From Nanobdellota archaeon (lineage in GTDB: Archaea; Nanobdellota; Nanobdellia; SCGC-AAA011-G17; VGLX01): a DNA stretch of 12,869 nucleotides. The stretch covers positions 1 through 12,869 of the forward strand of contig JAUYDG010000053.1 in the NCBI GenBank assembly GCA_030691925.1, given 5' to 3'. Positions within the stretch are counted from its first letter, which is position 1. Each line of letters starts with the position of its first letter. Shown piece after piece: positions 5,383 to 12,869 of the stretch. Under the pieces are notes generated by a model. The model did no database searches and was not told the DNA's origin. It saw nothing but the letters and a program-made list of their open reading frames with translations. Position numbers and translations under genes: made by a program.

Positions 5383-5961
5383 CGTGGCTTTTTCCGAGCC
5401 TCTTGGCTTCGTTACAACTTTAACAAGCTCAGCCAAGTCTACTATCGAATACCAGCCAATCCCATGCTCCCCTATTTTTGTCAAGTCGAATTCTTTTCCC
5501 GAATTATAAGGGATAAGCAGGTCTTTTACCACATCTTTCAGGCTCATGCCGCTGCCGTAGTCCCTTACTTTCAAGACCATGTAGTTATCTTCTTTGGAAA
5601 CGTCAAACAGTATCGGCTTGTCCTTTTCAAAGCATTCATAAGCGTCCCTGCTGTTCTGCCCCAGTTCCCTTAGCGCTGCGTGCTTGTCACCGAACTGCGC
5701 CTCTATGGTCTTCTCAACGATGCTTGGGAAAAGGTTTTTTGTAGTTACTTTCTTCCTTGTCTCTTTGATTATCTCATTAGCCCTGGCAAAAGGCTTCTCA
5801 CTTCCAGGATTTTCTTCTGATGGAAGGCTTTCCAGGAAAGCATCAAAGTCGCCTGCCATCTGGACCATCACCAGGTCTGACAGTATTGTGTTATAAACCC
5901 GGCCTTTACTTTCGCTTTTAAGCTTGCTTACTTCCCTTTCAATCAGGCTTTTTCTGTTCAT
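5380..5961 (-). CDS. HSP90-like GHKL ATPase, N-terminal ATP-binding part
   Basis: 193 residues ending at an in-frame TAA. After a helical N-terminus (1-90), the GHKL boxes appear in order: N box LRELGQNSRDAYE (E99, N103, D106; general base, magnesium ligand), first glycine box DYGSGM (134-139, adenine-binding aspartate D134), and second glycine box GEHGIG (164-169), followed by WYSIVDLAEL. The GT motif that should follow lies in the next frame, so this is a truncated ATPase if the stop is real. The start overlaps the preceding gene by 23 bases, with GGGAG 11 bases upstream. It is clearly paralogous to that gene: both share the segment L-x-IP-[FY]-N between the glycine boxes. Confidence 0.85.
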   Translation of the reverse strand: MNRKSLIEREVSKLKSESKGRVYNTILSDLVMVQMAGDFDAFLESLPSEENPGSEKPFARANEIIKETRKKVTTKNLFPSIVEKTIEAQFGDKHAALRELGQNSRDAYECFEKDKPILFDVSKEDNYMVLKVRDYGSGMSLKDVVKDLLIPYNSGKEFDLTKIGEHGIGWYSIVDLAELVKVVTKPRGSEKAT

Positions 5962-7597
5962 CTTTGATTATTCTCCCTTTGTTGAAATATTGTGTTAAAT
6001 CCCTGATCTTTGATTCAGCCTTTTCAGGCTTATCTCTAATATCATATATCCTTTGAATCTTTGGCAGAGCTATATAGTCTGATATGACCGAGTAGACCTT
6101 GGAAGGGCTGAAATCCCCAGAAACATCGGGATGCTTAACGTTTATGTAAATATTATCATAAGGGATATTATGGTCTATGCACATGCAAGCTTCGCCTACA
6201 GGCGCCTCGACCAGTGAGACTGATGGAAAAACCACCACTGTTTCCAACAAGTCTGCGAGCATGCGCAGGTTCGGATAGAAAGATGCGTCATTTCTTGATT
6301 TTTCTATAAAGTCCTTAACTGGAAGATTACAGACAGTATGCACCACATCATTGAAAAGGTCTCTTTTGTTCTTATAGGCCGTTGACCAGAGGGAATAAGC
6401 GTGGTGCATTGACTTGAAAGCGTTTTCCTTGATATAATCCCCTAGGAAAGGTGATAAGTTTTCCATGTCATCGTAAGTCAGCGCATACTTTTTCCTAGGC
6501 AGCAGGATTTCGCATATCTCCTTTAAGTTGGGAATATCACTTATGCTGCAGGCAGACATCAGGGAGGGTATGAAGTTTATCATCCGCTGTACGAACTCAT
6601 CATCTTTTTCTTGGTCATGAAGATAAAGTTCCAATGCCTTGAAGGCAGCTTTGGCGCATTTCATGTAGTTGTCGTCTATTTTGAACTCGTCCCTCCCTTC
6701 AACTAATCTCACTGCTGGAGGAAAAGATACGGTTGCATTAGTAGAATCATAATAGCCATCAAAACGTTTTACAGGGATTCCTTGGGACGTCAACAGTATC
6801 TTAGAACGGGTATCTTTACACGCTTTGAAACCAACTTGCTGGCTGAGAGTTTTCCCAAGCGCTTCTAATTCTACTGTTGAGGTGTACCATCTTTCTTTTG
6901 AGTCATCATTTGTTAATTTATTGTTTATGAAAATTTTTGTTATGTATGCAGGTATGTCTTTCAATTGCTCGCGCAAGTATACTATCATTTTTTTCTTTTG
7001 CAATTTGCTGTTTATCATGACTTTTGTTCCGGAAGGGCCTTTGCTTATAGGCTTTACCCTCATCTTCAAGTCACCGACGCTATCGCTGGTTGAGTAAAAG
7101 TCAACAAGGTAGCCTTCTTTTCCTGTCCTAGTATCAACCAGGATATGGACATCGTTAGGATTATGCAGGCAGTAGTTGAAAGTGGACAAGAATCCTACTC
7201 CGAATCTTCCTATCTCCTCTATTCCTTTCTTTTCAGTGTTGAAAGGTATTATCAAGAGCCTTAGGATTTCATCAAGGCTCATGCCCCTGCCCCTATCCGC
7301 AGAAGTGAATTTTTTTCTTTTAACATTGACTTCTACAACGTAGTTTCCTTGGAAACCGTTAGGTTTCGCATCTATTGAGTTTAAGATTATTTCCAGCATA
7401 GGCCTGCTGTAGTCTGAGAACTGGTTCAGCGCTTCCTCTTTCAGTATTTTTTCTATATACCTCCTGTTGTCAACTTTTACTTTCAGCTCATCCAAAGGCC
7501 TGCCTTCTTTTATAACGCCTAATGCACTTTCCAAAGTATCTTGGTTAAGCGCCAGGCTTATCCAGTCTGTTAATGGAAGCTCATAAGCGCGTTTCAT
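5939..7597 (-). CDS. HSP90-like (GHKL) ATPase
   Basis: 552 residues. The ATP-binding domain has the N box MLEIILNSIDA (E69 catalytic base, N73 magnesium ligand, D76), first glycine box DRGRGM (101-106), second glycine box GRFGVG (130-135) followed by FLS, and GT motif SGTKV (189-193), the order and spacing of HSP90 and its relatives. The following region (about 200-330), with PPAVRLVEGRDEF, corresponds to the middle segment that contacts ATP in HSP90-type chaperones. The last 220 residues are unrecognised, ending in a basic tail. It is shorter than bacterial HtpG (about 620 residues) and clearly divergent. True HSP90 is rare in archaea, so this is a specialised family member. GGAGAGG lies ten bases before the ATG, which overlaps the previous TGA as ATGA. 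Confidence 0.88.
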   Translation of the reverse strand: MKRAYELPLTDWISLALNQDTLESALGVIKEGRPLDELKVKVDNRRYIEKILKEEALNQFSDYSRPMLEIILNSIDAKPNGFQGNYVVEVNVKRKKFTSADRGRGMSLDEILRLLIIPFNTEKKGIEEIGRFGVGFLSTFNYCLHNPNDVHILVDTRTGKEGYLVDFYSTSDSVGDLKMRVKPISKGPSGTKVMINSKLQKKKMIVYLREQLKDIPAYITKIFINNKLTNDDSKERWYTSTVELEALGKTLSQQVGFKACKDTRSKILLTSQGIPVKRFDGYYDSTNATVSFPPAVRLVEGRDEFKIDDNYMKCAKAAFKALELYLHDQEKDDEFVQRMINFIPSLMSACSISDIPNLKEICEILLPRKKYALTYDDMENLSPFLGDYIKENAFKSMHHAYSLWSTAYKNKRDLFNDVVHTVCNLPVKDFIEKSRNDASFYPNLRMLADLLETVVVFPSVSLVEAPVGEACMCIDHNIPYDNIYINVKHPDVSGDFSPSKVYSVISDYIALPKIQRIYDIRDKPEKAESKIRDLTQYFNKGRIIKDEQKKPD

Positions 7598-9486
7598 TTT
7601 GCTATCGCCTCTCCGTAAAGGTCTTTGCTGAACCTTATAGCCTTGTTCATGAAGTCTTCAGCGGATTTCACATAATGTACTGGCACGTTTCTTTTTTTCA
7701 TCTCTTCTGAGAATGTTGATGGCTGTCCCATCTGGAACAGGTAAAAGCCTATGCCTCCTGATGCTAGTATTTCATCCACCGCTTTTATGATTTCTTTCTC
7801 ATTCTCCTGTAAGTTAAAGTCTGTGTCGCTCAGCATGAATGAGATGACATTGTCTTTCCTGCTCGTCCTTAGGTCATGCAGGTATTTCGGATTCAGCACT
7901 GTGCCGCCTGACTGATAATCAAATAACGTTACCTTTACCTTGTTGATCTCGCTGTAGGAGCACCATCCTGAGGAGTATGTGCTGTTGGAAAAGTTTATCA
8001 AGTGGTAGTTGAGCAATGGAGCGATGCCTTCGCTTTCCAGATAATTCAGTATCGAGTAGAATGTCAGCGCTGCAAAATGGTATTCTCCATTCCCATCTCC
8101 CGAGTAGGGCTGGAAGCCCATGGATATGCTGCTGTCGAAGATGAAGCTCAAGTCCGGGAGTCCTACAGGCTTCTCATCGCCTTCAAAAGGGAGGATTAAT
8201 GGTACGCTTCCCCTGTAAAGCTCTACATGCTTGCTTCCATCTTTCTTTCTTATAACCCTTGTTGACGCCCAGTCGATGTCGCTTGCCTTAAAGTCGTCAA
8301 GCGGCAGCTCTTCCCTTGAGAGGTTTTTCTCGTATTGGGGGCTTATGTTTTTATCCTGCGCATACAACGCCAGTTTTCCTGCACGAAGCCTGTAAAGCTG
8401 GTCAAGTTTTGCAAAATCCTGAAGATAAGGTGATGTGTAAGGAGTATGGTCTTTTGTAAGCCTTCTGATAAGGTCATCAATCAAGTCCCCTTTGTCTTTA
8501 CCGGAGCATTTGTCATCTTTCTTATCGCCTGGAGTTTTCTGGTCCTTGTCGCCTTGCTTAGGCTGCTGCGATTCTTTCGGCTGTTTTTTACTGCTGGGAC
8601 TTCCGCTGCCTTTGGTGAAAGAGTTTTCCAAAAGTTTTGCTTCCCCATCGTTTAGCTTATTCAAGAACGGGTGCATTATTTTTGCATAGTCATAAGCCAT
8701 CTGATTCCATAAGGACGTATCTTTCAGCCTGTCTACGAGCTTAGTGGCTGATTCTTCATCTAACTGCCTTTTTAGCACGAGGTTTGTCAGGTTTTCATCA
8801 CCTGTGAACACGTCTATTATTTTTTTCCTGTACCTTGAGAACCCTATGAACAAACTTGGGAAGTATTTTTTCCACATCTTTTCATTCAGCTCTTTGCTTG
8901 TGCCGCAAAGGAACTGGTTTGTGTCAACAAATAATGTAAATCCTTTGCTGGTGTGCCTCTTCCCTACCTTCTTTCTTTGGTAGTTTTCGGAAAATAGGTA
9001 TAACATATCAAAGCCTTTTCTGTATGATTCTTTATCACGGCCTGTATGGGCATTAGTCGTGTTTACTATTGTATCCGAGAAAGCGTTTGAGATGTAGAAG
9101 CATAATTCTCTTATTCGCCCAGTATCATATTCTTTTCCATGTATCGCTTCGAAGATACCGTCCAGTATCTGTTCGAAATTTTCCTTGGTTCTCGGACAAA
9201 GCCCATGATGGCTGTATTCGTGTTCCACAACCTCTTGAACAATAAGCTCCGTGATAGAACCCGAATCTTCTTCTAATTTTTCATCAGTTTTTAGTGTTTC
9301 AACTGCTTTGTAAAAATCATTGCATACCTCAATGTGTATTTTCCTGTCTGCTGTTGTGATAGCCGCGTTTACAGGGTGGAGCTGCTCAGCTACCTCCACT
9401 TCTATGTCCTGGAAAGTCTTCCAGCCTTTATCAATAATTGTTTTTTGGCAGAGGTCCATTATATGCGATTCTAAGTCCTTATTCAT
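7594..9486 (-). CDS. Metallopeptidase-like plus von Willebrand A (VWA) protein
   Basis: 630 residues. The N-terminal half contains VVEHEYSHHGL with an HExxH zinc motif (H89-E90-x-x-H93) and, further on, YISNAFSDTIVN (131-142), whose D138 suits the third ligand of the DUF2201 (putative metallopeptidase) family, in which such a domain precedes a VWA domain. A polar linker (291-333, rich in Ser, Lys, Gln, Pro, Asp) follows. The C-terminal VWA domain (about 443-610) has a complete MIDAS metal site: DSSIS (D451, S453, S455), the threonine of GGT (T529) and LSD (D554). VWA proteins of this type are partners of MoxR ATPases, which is encoded two genes upstream. The start overlaps the previous gene by eight bases and has AGGTAGGGGTG just upstream. 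The DUF2201 assignment is from motif memory. Confidence 0.83.
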   Translation of the reverse strand: MNKDLESHIMDLCQKTIIDKGWKTFQDIEVEVAEQLHPVNAAITTADRKIHIEVCNDFYKAVETLKTDEKLEEDSGSITELIVQEVVEHEYSHHGLCPRTKENFEQILDGIFEAIHGKEYDTGRIRELCFYISNAFSDTIVNTTNAHTGRDKESYRKGFDMLYLFSENYQRKKVGKRHTSKGFTLFVDTNQFLCGTSKELNEKMWKKYFPSLFIGFSRYRKKIIDVFTGDENLTNLVLKRQLDEESATKLVDRLKDTSLWNQMAYDYAKIMHPFLNKLNDGEAKLLENSFTKGSGSPSSKKQPKESQQPKQGDKDQKTPGDKKDDKCSGKDKGDLIDDLIRRLTKDHTPYTSPYLQDFAKLDQLYRLRAGKLALYAQDKNISPQYEKNLSREELPLDDFKASDIDWASTRVIRKKDGSKHVELYRGSVPLILPFEGDEKPVGLPDLSFIFDSSISMGFQPYSGDGNGEYHFAALTFYSILNYLESEGIAPLLNYHLINFSNSTYSSGWCSYSEINKVKVTLFDYQSGGTVLNPKYLHDLRTSRKDNVISFMLSDTDFNLQENEKEIIKAVDEILASGGIGFYLFQMGQPSTFSEEMKKRNVPVHYVKSAEDFMNKAIRFSKDLYGEAIAK

Positions 9487-10273
9487 AGGTGAACACCCCT
9501 ACCTTGGATGCCCGGTCTTCTATTTTCATTGTCCTGTAGGACATCACATTAAAATCCTGTTTTGCCAGTTCGAACACTTCATTTAAGCGCTGGAAAAGGT
9601 TAGCTGGCAGGCTTTTGTTGTTTACAGCTTTGATGCTATAATCGAAAATGCAGTGCCCTTTATACGGCTGTGTTATGCCGCATGATTCGTTGATAAGGTA
9701 TTTGTTTGGGTTATTGTCAGCATAAAAGGAGTTGTTCATTAGTATGTGGTCTGCTGTTAACAGCGTTGCTGCCAAGCCTTTTTCAAATTCTTCGCTTTTG
9801 GCACTTTTCACAAGGCTGTTTTGCAGTGTTATCCTCTGGATTGCTTCTGGGGTTTTTGGGTTTAGTGAAAAGTAGAAGCGCATGTTGCCTGCCTGTGCAT
9901 AGTTTTCTTTTCTTGTCCTGCTGATTTCTTTTCTGACCTGTTCTGAAATCTCCTTAAGCTCTAGTTTTGAGAATTCTGCGCTTATATCCCCTTTCAAAAG
10001 TTGCAGCAGCGCTGTTATGTCTTTTGTTTCGCTTTCTATCCTCATGCTTGAAAGGTCCGGCATCCTATCAAAAGGGATTATCAGCAGTGACAGCTTGCCT
10101 CTCATGCCATAGTAAGTTATTTGTTTGATACTGTCCATGTTCTCTCCGCGCAGGTATTTTTGTGCGTAAGTGGTGAAAGCATGTTTCAGGAACCCTTCTA
10201 AGCTTGTGTTTTCTTCTTCTCCCACTTCTTTGTAGAACAATTCCCCGATTCTTGAAAAGTCTGTGTCAGCCAT
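9479..10273 (-). CDS. Unrecognised protein of the MoxR/HSP90-like operon
   Basis: 264 residues with mixed strands and helices and no signal peptide or membrane helix. I recognise no family. An early segment, MRGKLSLLIIPFDRMPDLSSM (about 54-74), looks like a buried strand pair. The middle (about 95-125) is a charged helix, and the C-terminal half has FYFSLNPKTPEAIQR and a conserved-looking NESCGITQPYKGHCIFDY segment with two cysteines and a histidine, which could bind a metal but lacks a known pattern. It lies eight bases after the MoxR gene and overlaps the metallopeptidase/VWA gene by eight bases, so it is made together with both and probably acts with them, as adaptor or substrate. It terminates at TAA. 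Confidence 0.75.
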   Translation of the reverse strand: MADTDFSRIGELFYKEVGEEENTSLEGFLKHAFTTYAQKYLRGENMDSIKQITYYGMRGKLSLLIIPFDRMPDLSSMRIESETKDITALLQLLKGDISAEFSKLELKEISEQVRKEISRTRKENYAQAGNMRFYFSLNPKTPEAIQRITLQNSLVKSAKSEEFEKGLAATLLTADHILMNNSFYADNNPNKYLINESCGITQPYKGHCIFDYSIKAVNNKSLPANLFQRLNEVFELAKQDFNVMSYRTMKIEDRASKVGVFTYE

Positions 10274-10281
10274 TTTTTAGA

Positions 10282-11889
10282 TCATTCGTAAAGCTTTTGG
10301 GCTTCGTCCTTTCCTAAGGTTTCTTCGTCTTTCAGGTAAGGGGTTATTACTCTCCACAGCCAGGGATTCTCATTTTTGCAGTATGATTCCAGCTCGCTCA
10401 TTACTTTTTCTTTGTCTGATCCGGGAATGTTTTTTATCGCGTCCTTCCAGTTGCTCTTATGTTTGCCTATAAGCCAGACTTCTGGTTTGAGAAGCCCTTC
10501 TTCGAACTTTTCTCTTGCCTGCCTGCTGAAGCTTTTTACTGCCTCGTACCTGTTGCCTTGGTAGTGCTTTATGATCCAAGGTCCTGCTATCCCCACTTTC
10601 GAGTAGCCTACGAAGCCTATTGCTGCTTCTATGTCACATCTTTCCACTTCCAGGCTGTTGAAGTACTTTTCAACTGCTGCTCTTGCCAGCCCTTTCCCGG
10701 TAAGGTCTGTCCCAGCGTATTTCTGTAAGGATTCTGTAAACTTTTCCGGATTTTTTATCGCGTAGCTCAGCTGGCTTCTTTCTTTTCCTGCCAAGTGGCC
10801 CGCTATCATCTCTACGAATTTTGTCGCTCTTAACAGCGCAAACCCTTTAGCCACTGCTATCAGGTTTTTTGACACGCCTGGCGTTATACCTCTAACGTAG
10901 GGGCATAGCTCGTTTTCAAAAGTCCTTAGGAATTCACAGCCCATCTCTGTTGGCGACGGTTGCCCCCCAATCTCTATCGGTTTTGCGCAGATGTGCCTTA
11001 CCGAGCCGTTTTTCGAGTCTACTCCTCCTTTGTTTTCCGTTAATGAATGCTTGCAGTAGTCAAAAGCCTCTAAGTAAGATATGAACATCTCTGCGGTAGG
11101 GTGCAGCTGCAACGACCCTGTTTTTTTGTATATCTCCAGGACTGTTTCCAGGTTGCTTGTTTTATTCCTAAGCTCCGTTTCTTTTTGCCCCTGCTTCTGT
11201 ATGCATAACCTGTCATATGGTGTTGGCGTGAATATGTCTAGTGGAATCTCTATCACTATCCTTCTTCTTAAGGCCTTGTCCATGTCAAAAGTTCCTTGAT
11301 ATTCTCCCCCTTCGTTCACTGCTGCTATCTGGAACTGGTAAGTGTTCCCGTTTCCCAATTGTTTTCCGAGCTTTACCCTCGAGCCATCTGGCAGCGTTAT
11401 ATCCTTATCAAAGAAGTGCAGCAACTTGTTTCCCAACTTTGCGTGAAGCCTGTTAATCTCATCTAGTATAAGCCCAGGTAAGAACAAAAAGCTACTTGCT
11501 TTGTAAAGTTCAGTCAGCGTCTTTCCCTCGGTTATTGCTGAGAAATCGACGTTCGCGTAAGCGTCTTTACCGAAGTCTGTATCCAAGTCTATCTTGTGCC
11601 ATCCCTCCTCTTCTTTTCCGAACAAGGCATTCATCACAAGCCTTGCCAACGTGGTCTTTCCCAGGTCTGTGCCTCCTGTAAGGAGTATCGGGCTTTGCGT
11701 TATTGCGCCAATCGTCAGCAGGTCCTTGATGTCATATTCTGTGTAGAACGTGTGTTTTGTCTTGTTTGGAAGAATCAGGCCCGATTCTGATATGGCTAAC
11801 GGCAGCGTGTGGAAGTACTGCGCCGAGTTATCATGGATTATGTCCCTTAAGCTGTGCGCTTTTTGTATTATTTCCTTATCTAGGCTCAT
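10282..11889 (-). CDS. MoxR-family AAA+ ATPase
   Basis: 535 residues, first gene of the operon. The AAA+ core (about 45-240) shows Walker A GGTDLGKT (72-79), Walker B LILDEIN (140-146, D143 and E144), sensor 1 asparagine in AAVNEGG (N192) and arginine finger candidates in KALRRRI (205-211). The stretch LPDGSRVKLGKQLG between Walker B and sensor 1 is the hairpin insert typical of the MoxR/helix-2-insert clade. The lid resembles MoxR (VRGITPGVSKNLI, 332-344, then helices). About 70 residues are inserted between core and lid and roughly 110 follow it, so it is longer than the usual 300-350 residues. MoxR ATPases work with VWA proteins to mature or remodel protein complexes, and the VWA partner is encoded two genes on. 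AGGAGGG six bases before the ATG fixes the start. Confidence 0.92.
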   Translation of the reverse strand: MSLDKEIIQKAHSLRDIIHDNSAQYFHTLPLAISESGLILPNKTKHTFYTEYDIKDLLTIGAITQSPILLTGGTDLGKTTLARLVMNALFGKEEEGWHKIDLDTDFGKDAYANVDFSAITEGKTLTELYKASSFLFLPGLILDEINRLHAKLGNKLLHFFDKDITLPDGSRVKLGKQLGNGNTYQFQIAAVNEGGEYQGTFDMDKALRRRIVIEIPLDIFTPTPYDRLCIQKQGQKETELRNKTSNLETVLEIYKKTGSLQLHPTAEMFISYLEAFDYCKHSLTENKGGVDSKNGSVRHICAKPIEIGGQPSPTEMGCEFLRTFENELCPYVRGITPGVSKNLIAVAKGFALLRATKFVEMIAGHLAGKERSQLSYAIKNPEKFTESLQKYAGTDLTGKGLARAAVEKYFNSLEVERCDIEAAIGFVGYSKVGIAGPWIIKHYQGNRYEAVKSFSRQAREKFEEGLLKPEVWLIGKHKSNWKDAIKNIPGSDKEKVMSELESYCKNENPWLWRVITPYLKDEETLGKDEAQKLYE

Positions 11890-11937
11890 TTTTTGCCCTC
11901 CTAAGCTTTTTCCTCAGCAGTTCCACTCACCTTCTTC

Positions 11938-11946
11938 TTTATAAAA
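11938..11946 (-). promoter_or_regulatory. TATA promoter of the HSP90-like operon
   Basis: TTTTATAAA on the minus strand, about 50 bases before the ATG at 11889, predicts transcription start near 11916 and a short leader containing the AGGAGGG ribosome site (11896-11902). It is the only clear promoter for the whole operon. The intervals between the operon genes are too short for others. Confidence 0.6.
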
Positions 11947-12039
11947 CTTACTATTGTTACCACTTTAAAGAAACGACTATAATACTATACAAGATTACAA
12001 GCGCAGCTAAAAAAAACAAGCAACCTTTTTCTAAAAAGA

Positions 12040-12048
12040 TTTATAAAA
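12040..12048 (+). promoter_or_regulatory. TATA promoter of the right-edge membrane protein gene
   Basis: TTTATAAAA is centred about 28 bases before the ATG at 12072, so transcription should start at or next to the start codon and the mRNA should be leaderless. No Shine-Dalgarno sequence is present. It is divergent from the operon promoter, about 100 bases away. Confidence 0.62.
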
Positions 12049-12071
12049 CAAAAACACCTTAACAAAAGAAG

Positions 12072-12869
12072 ATGAGGATACTAAGGTTCTTAGCCAAAAG
12101 CTTCGGAAACCTTCTCATATTTTTAGCACTGCTGACACTGTTCACAGGATTGTCCATAAACTACGCTATAGATAACATAGACGTGCTGGCCAAAGCAACA
12201 GAGGCGAGTATTCCAAGAATATTGCAGGAGAACAAGGACGTTTTTGCCAAAGCACTGCTGAAAGATGAGGATATAAAACTGGAAAAAGTAAGAGAGCTGT
12301 GCATTAAAAAGTCTGAAGAAGTGTCAGCGGATTTCTGCAGCAAACTCAATGCTGTAAAGACAGAAGATGAAATGAAAAGCCTGCTGATAGAGGAAATGAT
12401 AGCAAAGACACAGGAAGAGCTGACGCCTGAGATCCAGGAATTCGAAAAAAACCTGACAGAAAAGATAAGAAATACAAAAATAAAAACCATCTTGGGCTAC
12501 ACACTCCCCCTGAGCATAGCAGTTTTCCTGATAGGGTCATTATTCATGTTCTTAGCTGAGAAGTTCAAATGGAAGCAAGCCTTGTTTTCTATAAGCCTGA
12601 AGACCTGCATAATATCCGCATTTACATCCGCAGGAAGCTTTTTCACCAAAAATCTTACGCCGGAAAAGCTTGAAAACATACTGAAGGCATCGCCGATGCT
12701 GAAAGGCGAGGAGGGAAGCCTGGCAGTAAAACTCATGTCAGCGCTATTAGCAGAATGGATGAAAGTTGTCTCATCAAAAATCTTCCTGGTAAGCATAACA
12801 ATTTTTACAGCTACATTAGCAGTTGCCGTATTAACTTTTGTACTTAAACGAGAGAAAAAACCTGCTACA
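12072..12869 (+). CDS. Four-helix membrane protein, unknown function (3' end outside window)
   Basis: An open frame of 266 codons without a stop before the right edge. The N-terminus MRILRFLAKS is basic and leads into a hydrophobic helix (11-29). A charged, mostly helical domain follows (30-139), with C77 and C89, and long Lys/Glu heptads. Then come helices at about 140-162, 171-190 and 237-258. Positive charges (KFKWK between helices two and three, KREKK at the end) put the N-terminus, the short second loop and the C-terminus inside, and the 110-residue helical domain outside. I recognise no family. The protein is probably nearly complete, since the basic tail after the last helix has been reached. 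The leaderless start fits the TATA box upstream. Confidence 0.8.
   Translation, partial: MRILRFLAKSFGNLLIFLALLTLFTGLSINYAIDNIDVLAKATEASIPRILQENKDVFAKALLKDEDIKLEKVRELCIKKSEEVSADFCSKLNAVKTEDEMKSLLIEEMIAKTQEELTPEIQEFEKNLTEKIRNTKIKTILGYTLPLSIAVFLIGSLFMFLAEKFKWKQALFSISLKTCIISAFTSAGSFFTKNLTPEKLENILKASPMLKGEEGSLAVKLMSALLAEWMKVVSSKIFLVSITIFTATLAVAVLTFVLKREKKPAT

Noticed and set aside
12161..12796. Minus-strand open frames at the right edge
   Set aside because: They are antisense to a 266-codon frame with a good promoter and coherent membrane topology. Their Ser/Phe-rich composition is typical of the complement of Lys/Glu-rich genes.
1..12869. CRISPR array, insertion sequence or integrase attachment site
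   Set aside because: No regularly spaced repeats, transposase or integrase motifs, or terminal inverted repeats were seen. No direct repeat of the tRNA-Val 3' end was noticed elsewhere in the window.

Overview
The window looks archaeal. The evidence is a tRNA-Val gene with a short intron at the archaeal 37/38 position, TATA boxes about 25-30 bases upstream of starts (several implying leaderless or nearly leaderless mRNAs), Shine-Dalgarno sites inside the operon, poly-T terminators, and small RHH and HTH-nucleotidyltransferase/HEPN modules. The A+T-rich, compact style suggests a DPANN-type lineage, but that is a guess; no rRNA or marker gene is present to place it.

Left part (1-2402): the start of a charged coiled-coil protein on the minus strand, a 320-base stretch with no convincing gene, a 90-aa membrane protein with its own promoter and terminator, a two-gene unit (winged-helix/minimal nucleotidyltransferase plus HEPN-like protein, similar to MNT-HEPN toxin-antitoxin pairs) behind a motif-rich operator, a small RHH regulator with its own palindrome and a possible frameshifted tail, and a tRNA-Val(UAC) gene with a 12-nt intron.

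Central and right part (2467-11889, minus strand): one tight operon, read from 11889 down to 2467, with overlapping or nearly touching genes. It has one obvious TATA promoter and one poly-T terminator. In order it encodes a MoxR-type AAA+ ATPase; a 264-aa protein I do not recognise; a putative metallopeptidase-like (HEYSH) plus von Willebrand A protein; a complete HSP90-like GHKL ATPase; and a second HSP90-like protein interrupted by an in-frame TAA. That last reading frame continues in phase after the stop, has the rest of the HSP90-like region, helices with possible membrane affinity, coiled coils, and ends in a SprT/Wss1-type zinc-peptidase signature HExxH-x5-H-xxx-F.

The likely theme is an ATP-driven remodelling machine: a MoxR/VWA chaperone pair combined with two HSP90-like ATPases and two predicted zinc-binding peptidase-like domains. 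I know of no characterised system with this composition; its job (protein quality control, membrane or complex assembly, or defence) cannot be read from the sequence. A divergent gene at 12072-12869, cut by the window edge, encodes a four-helix membrane protein.
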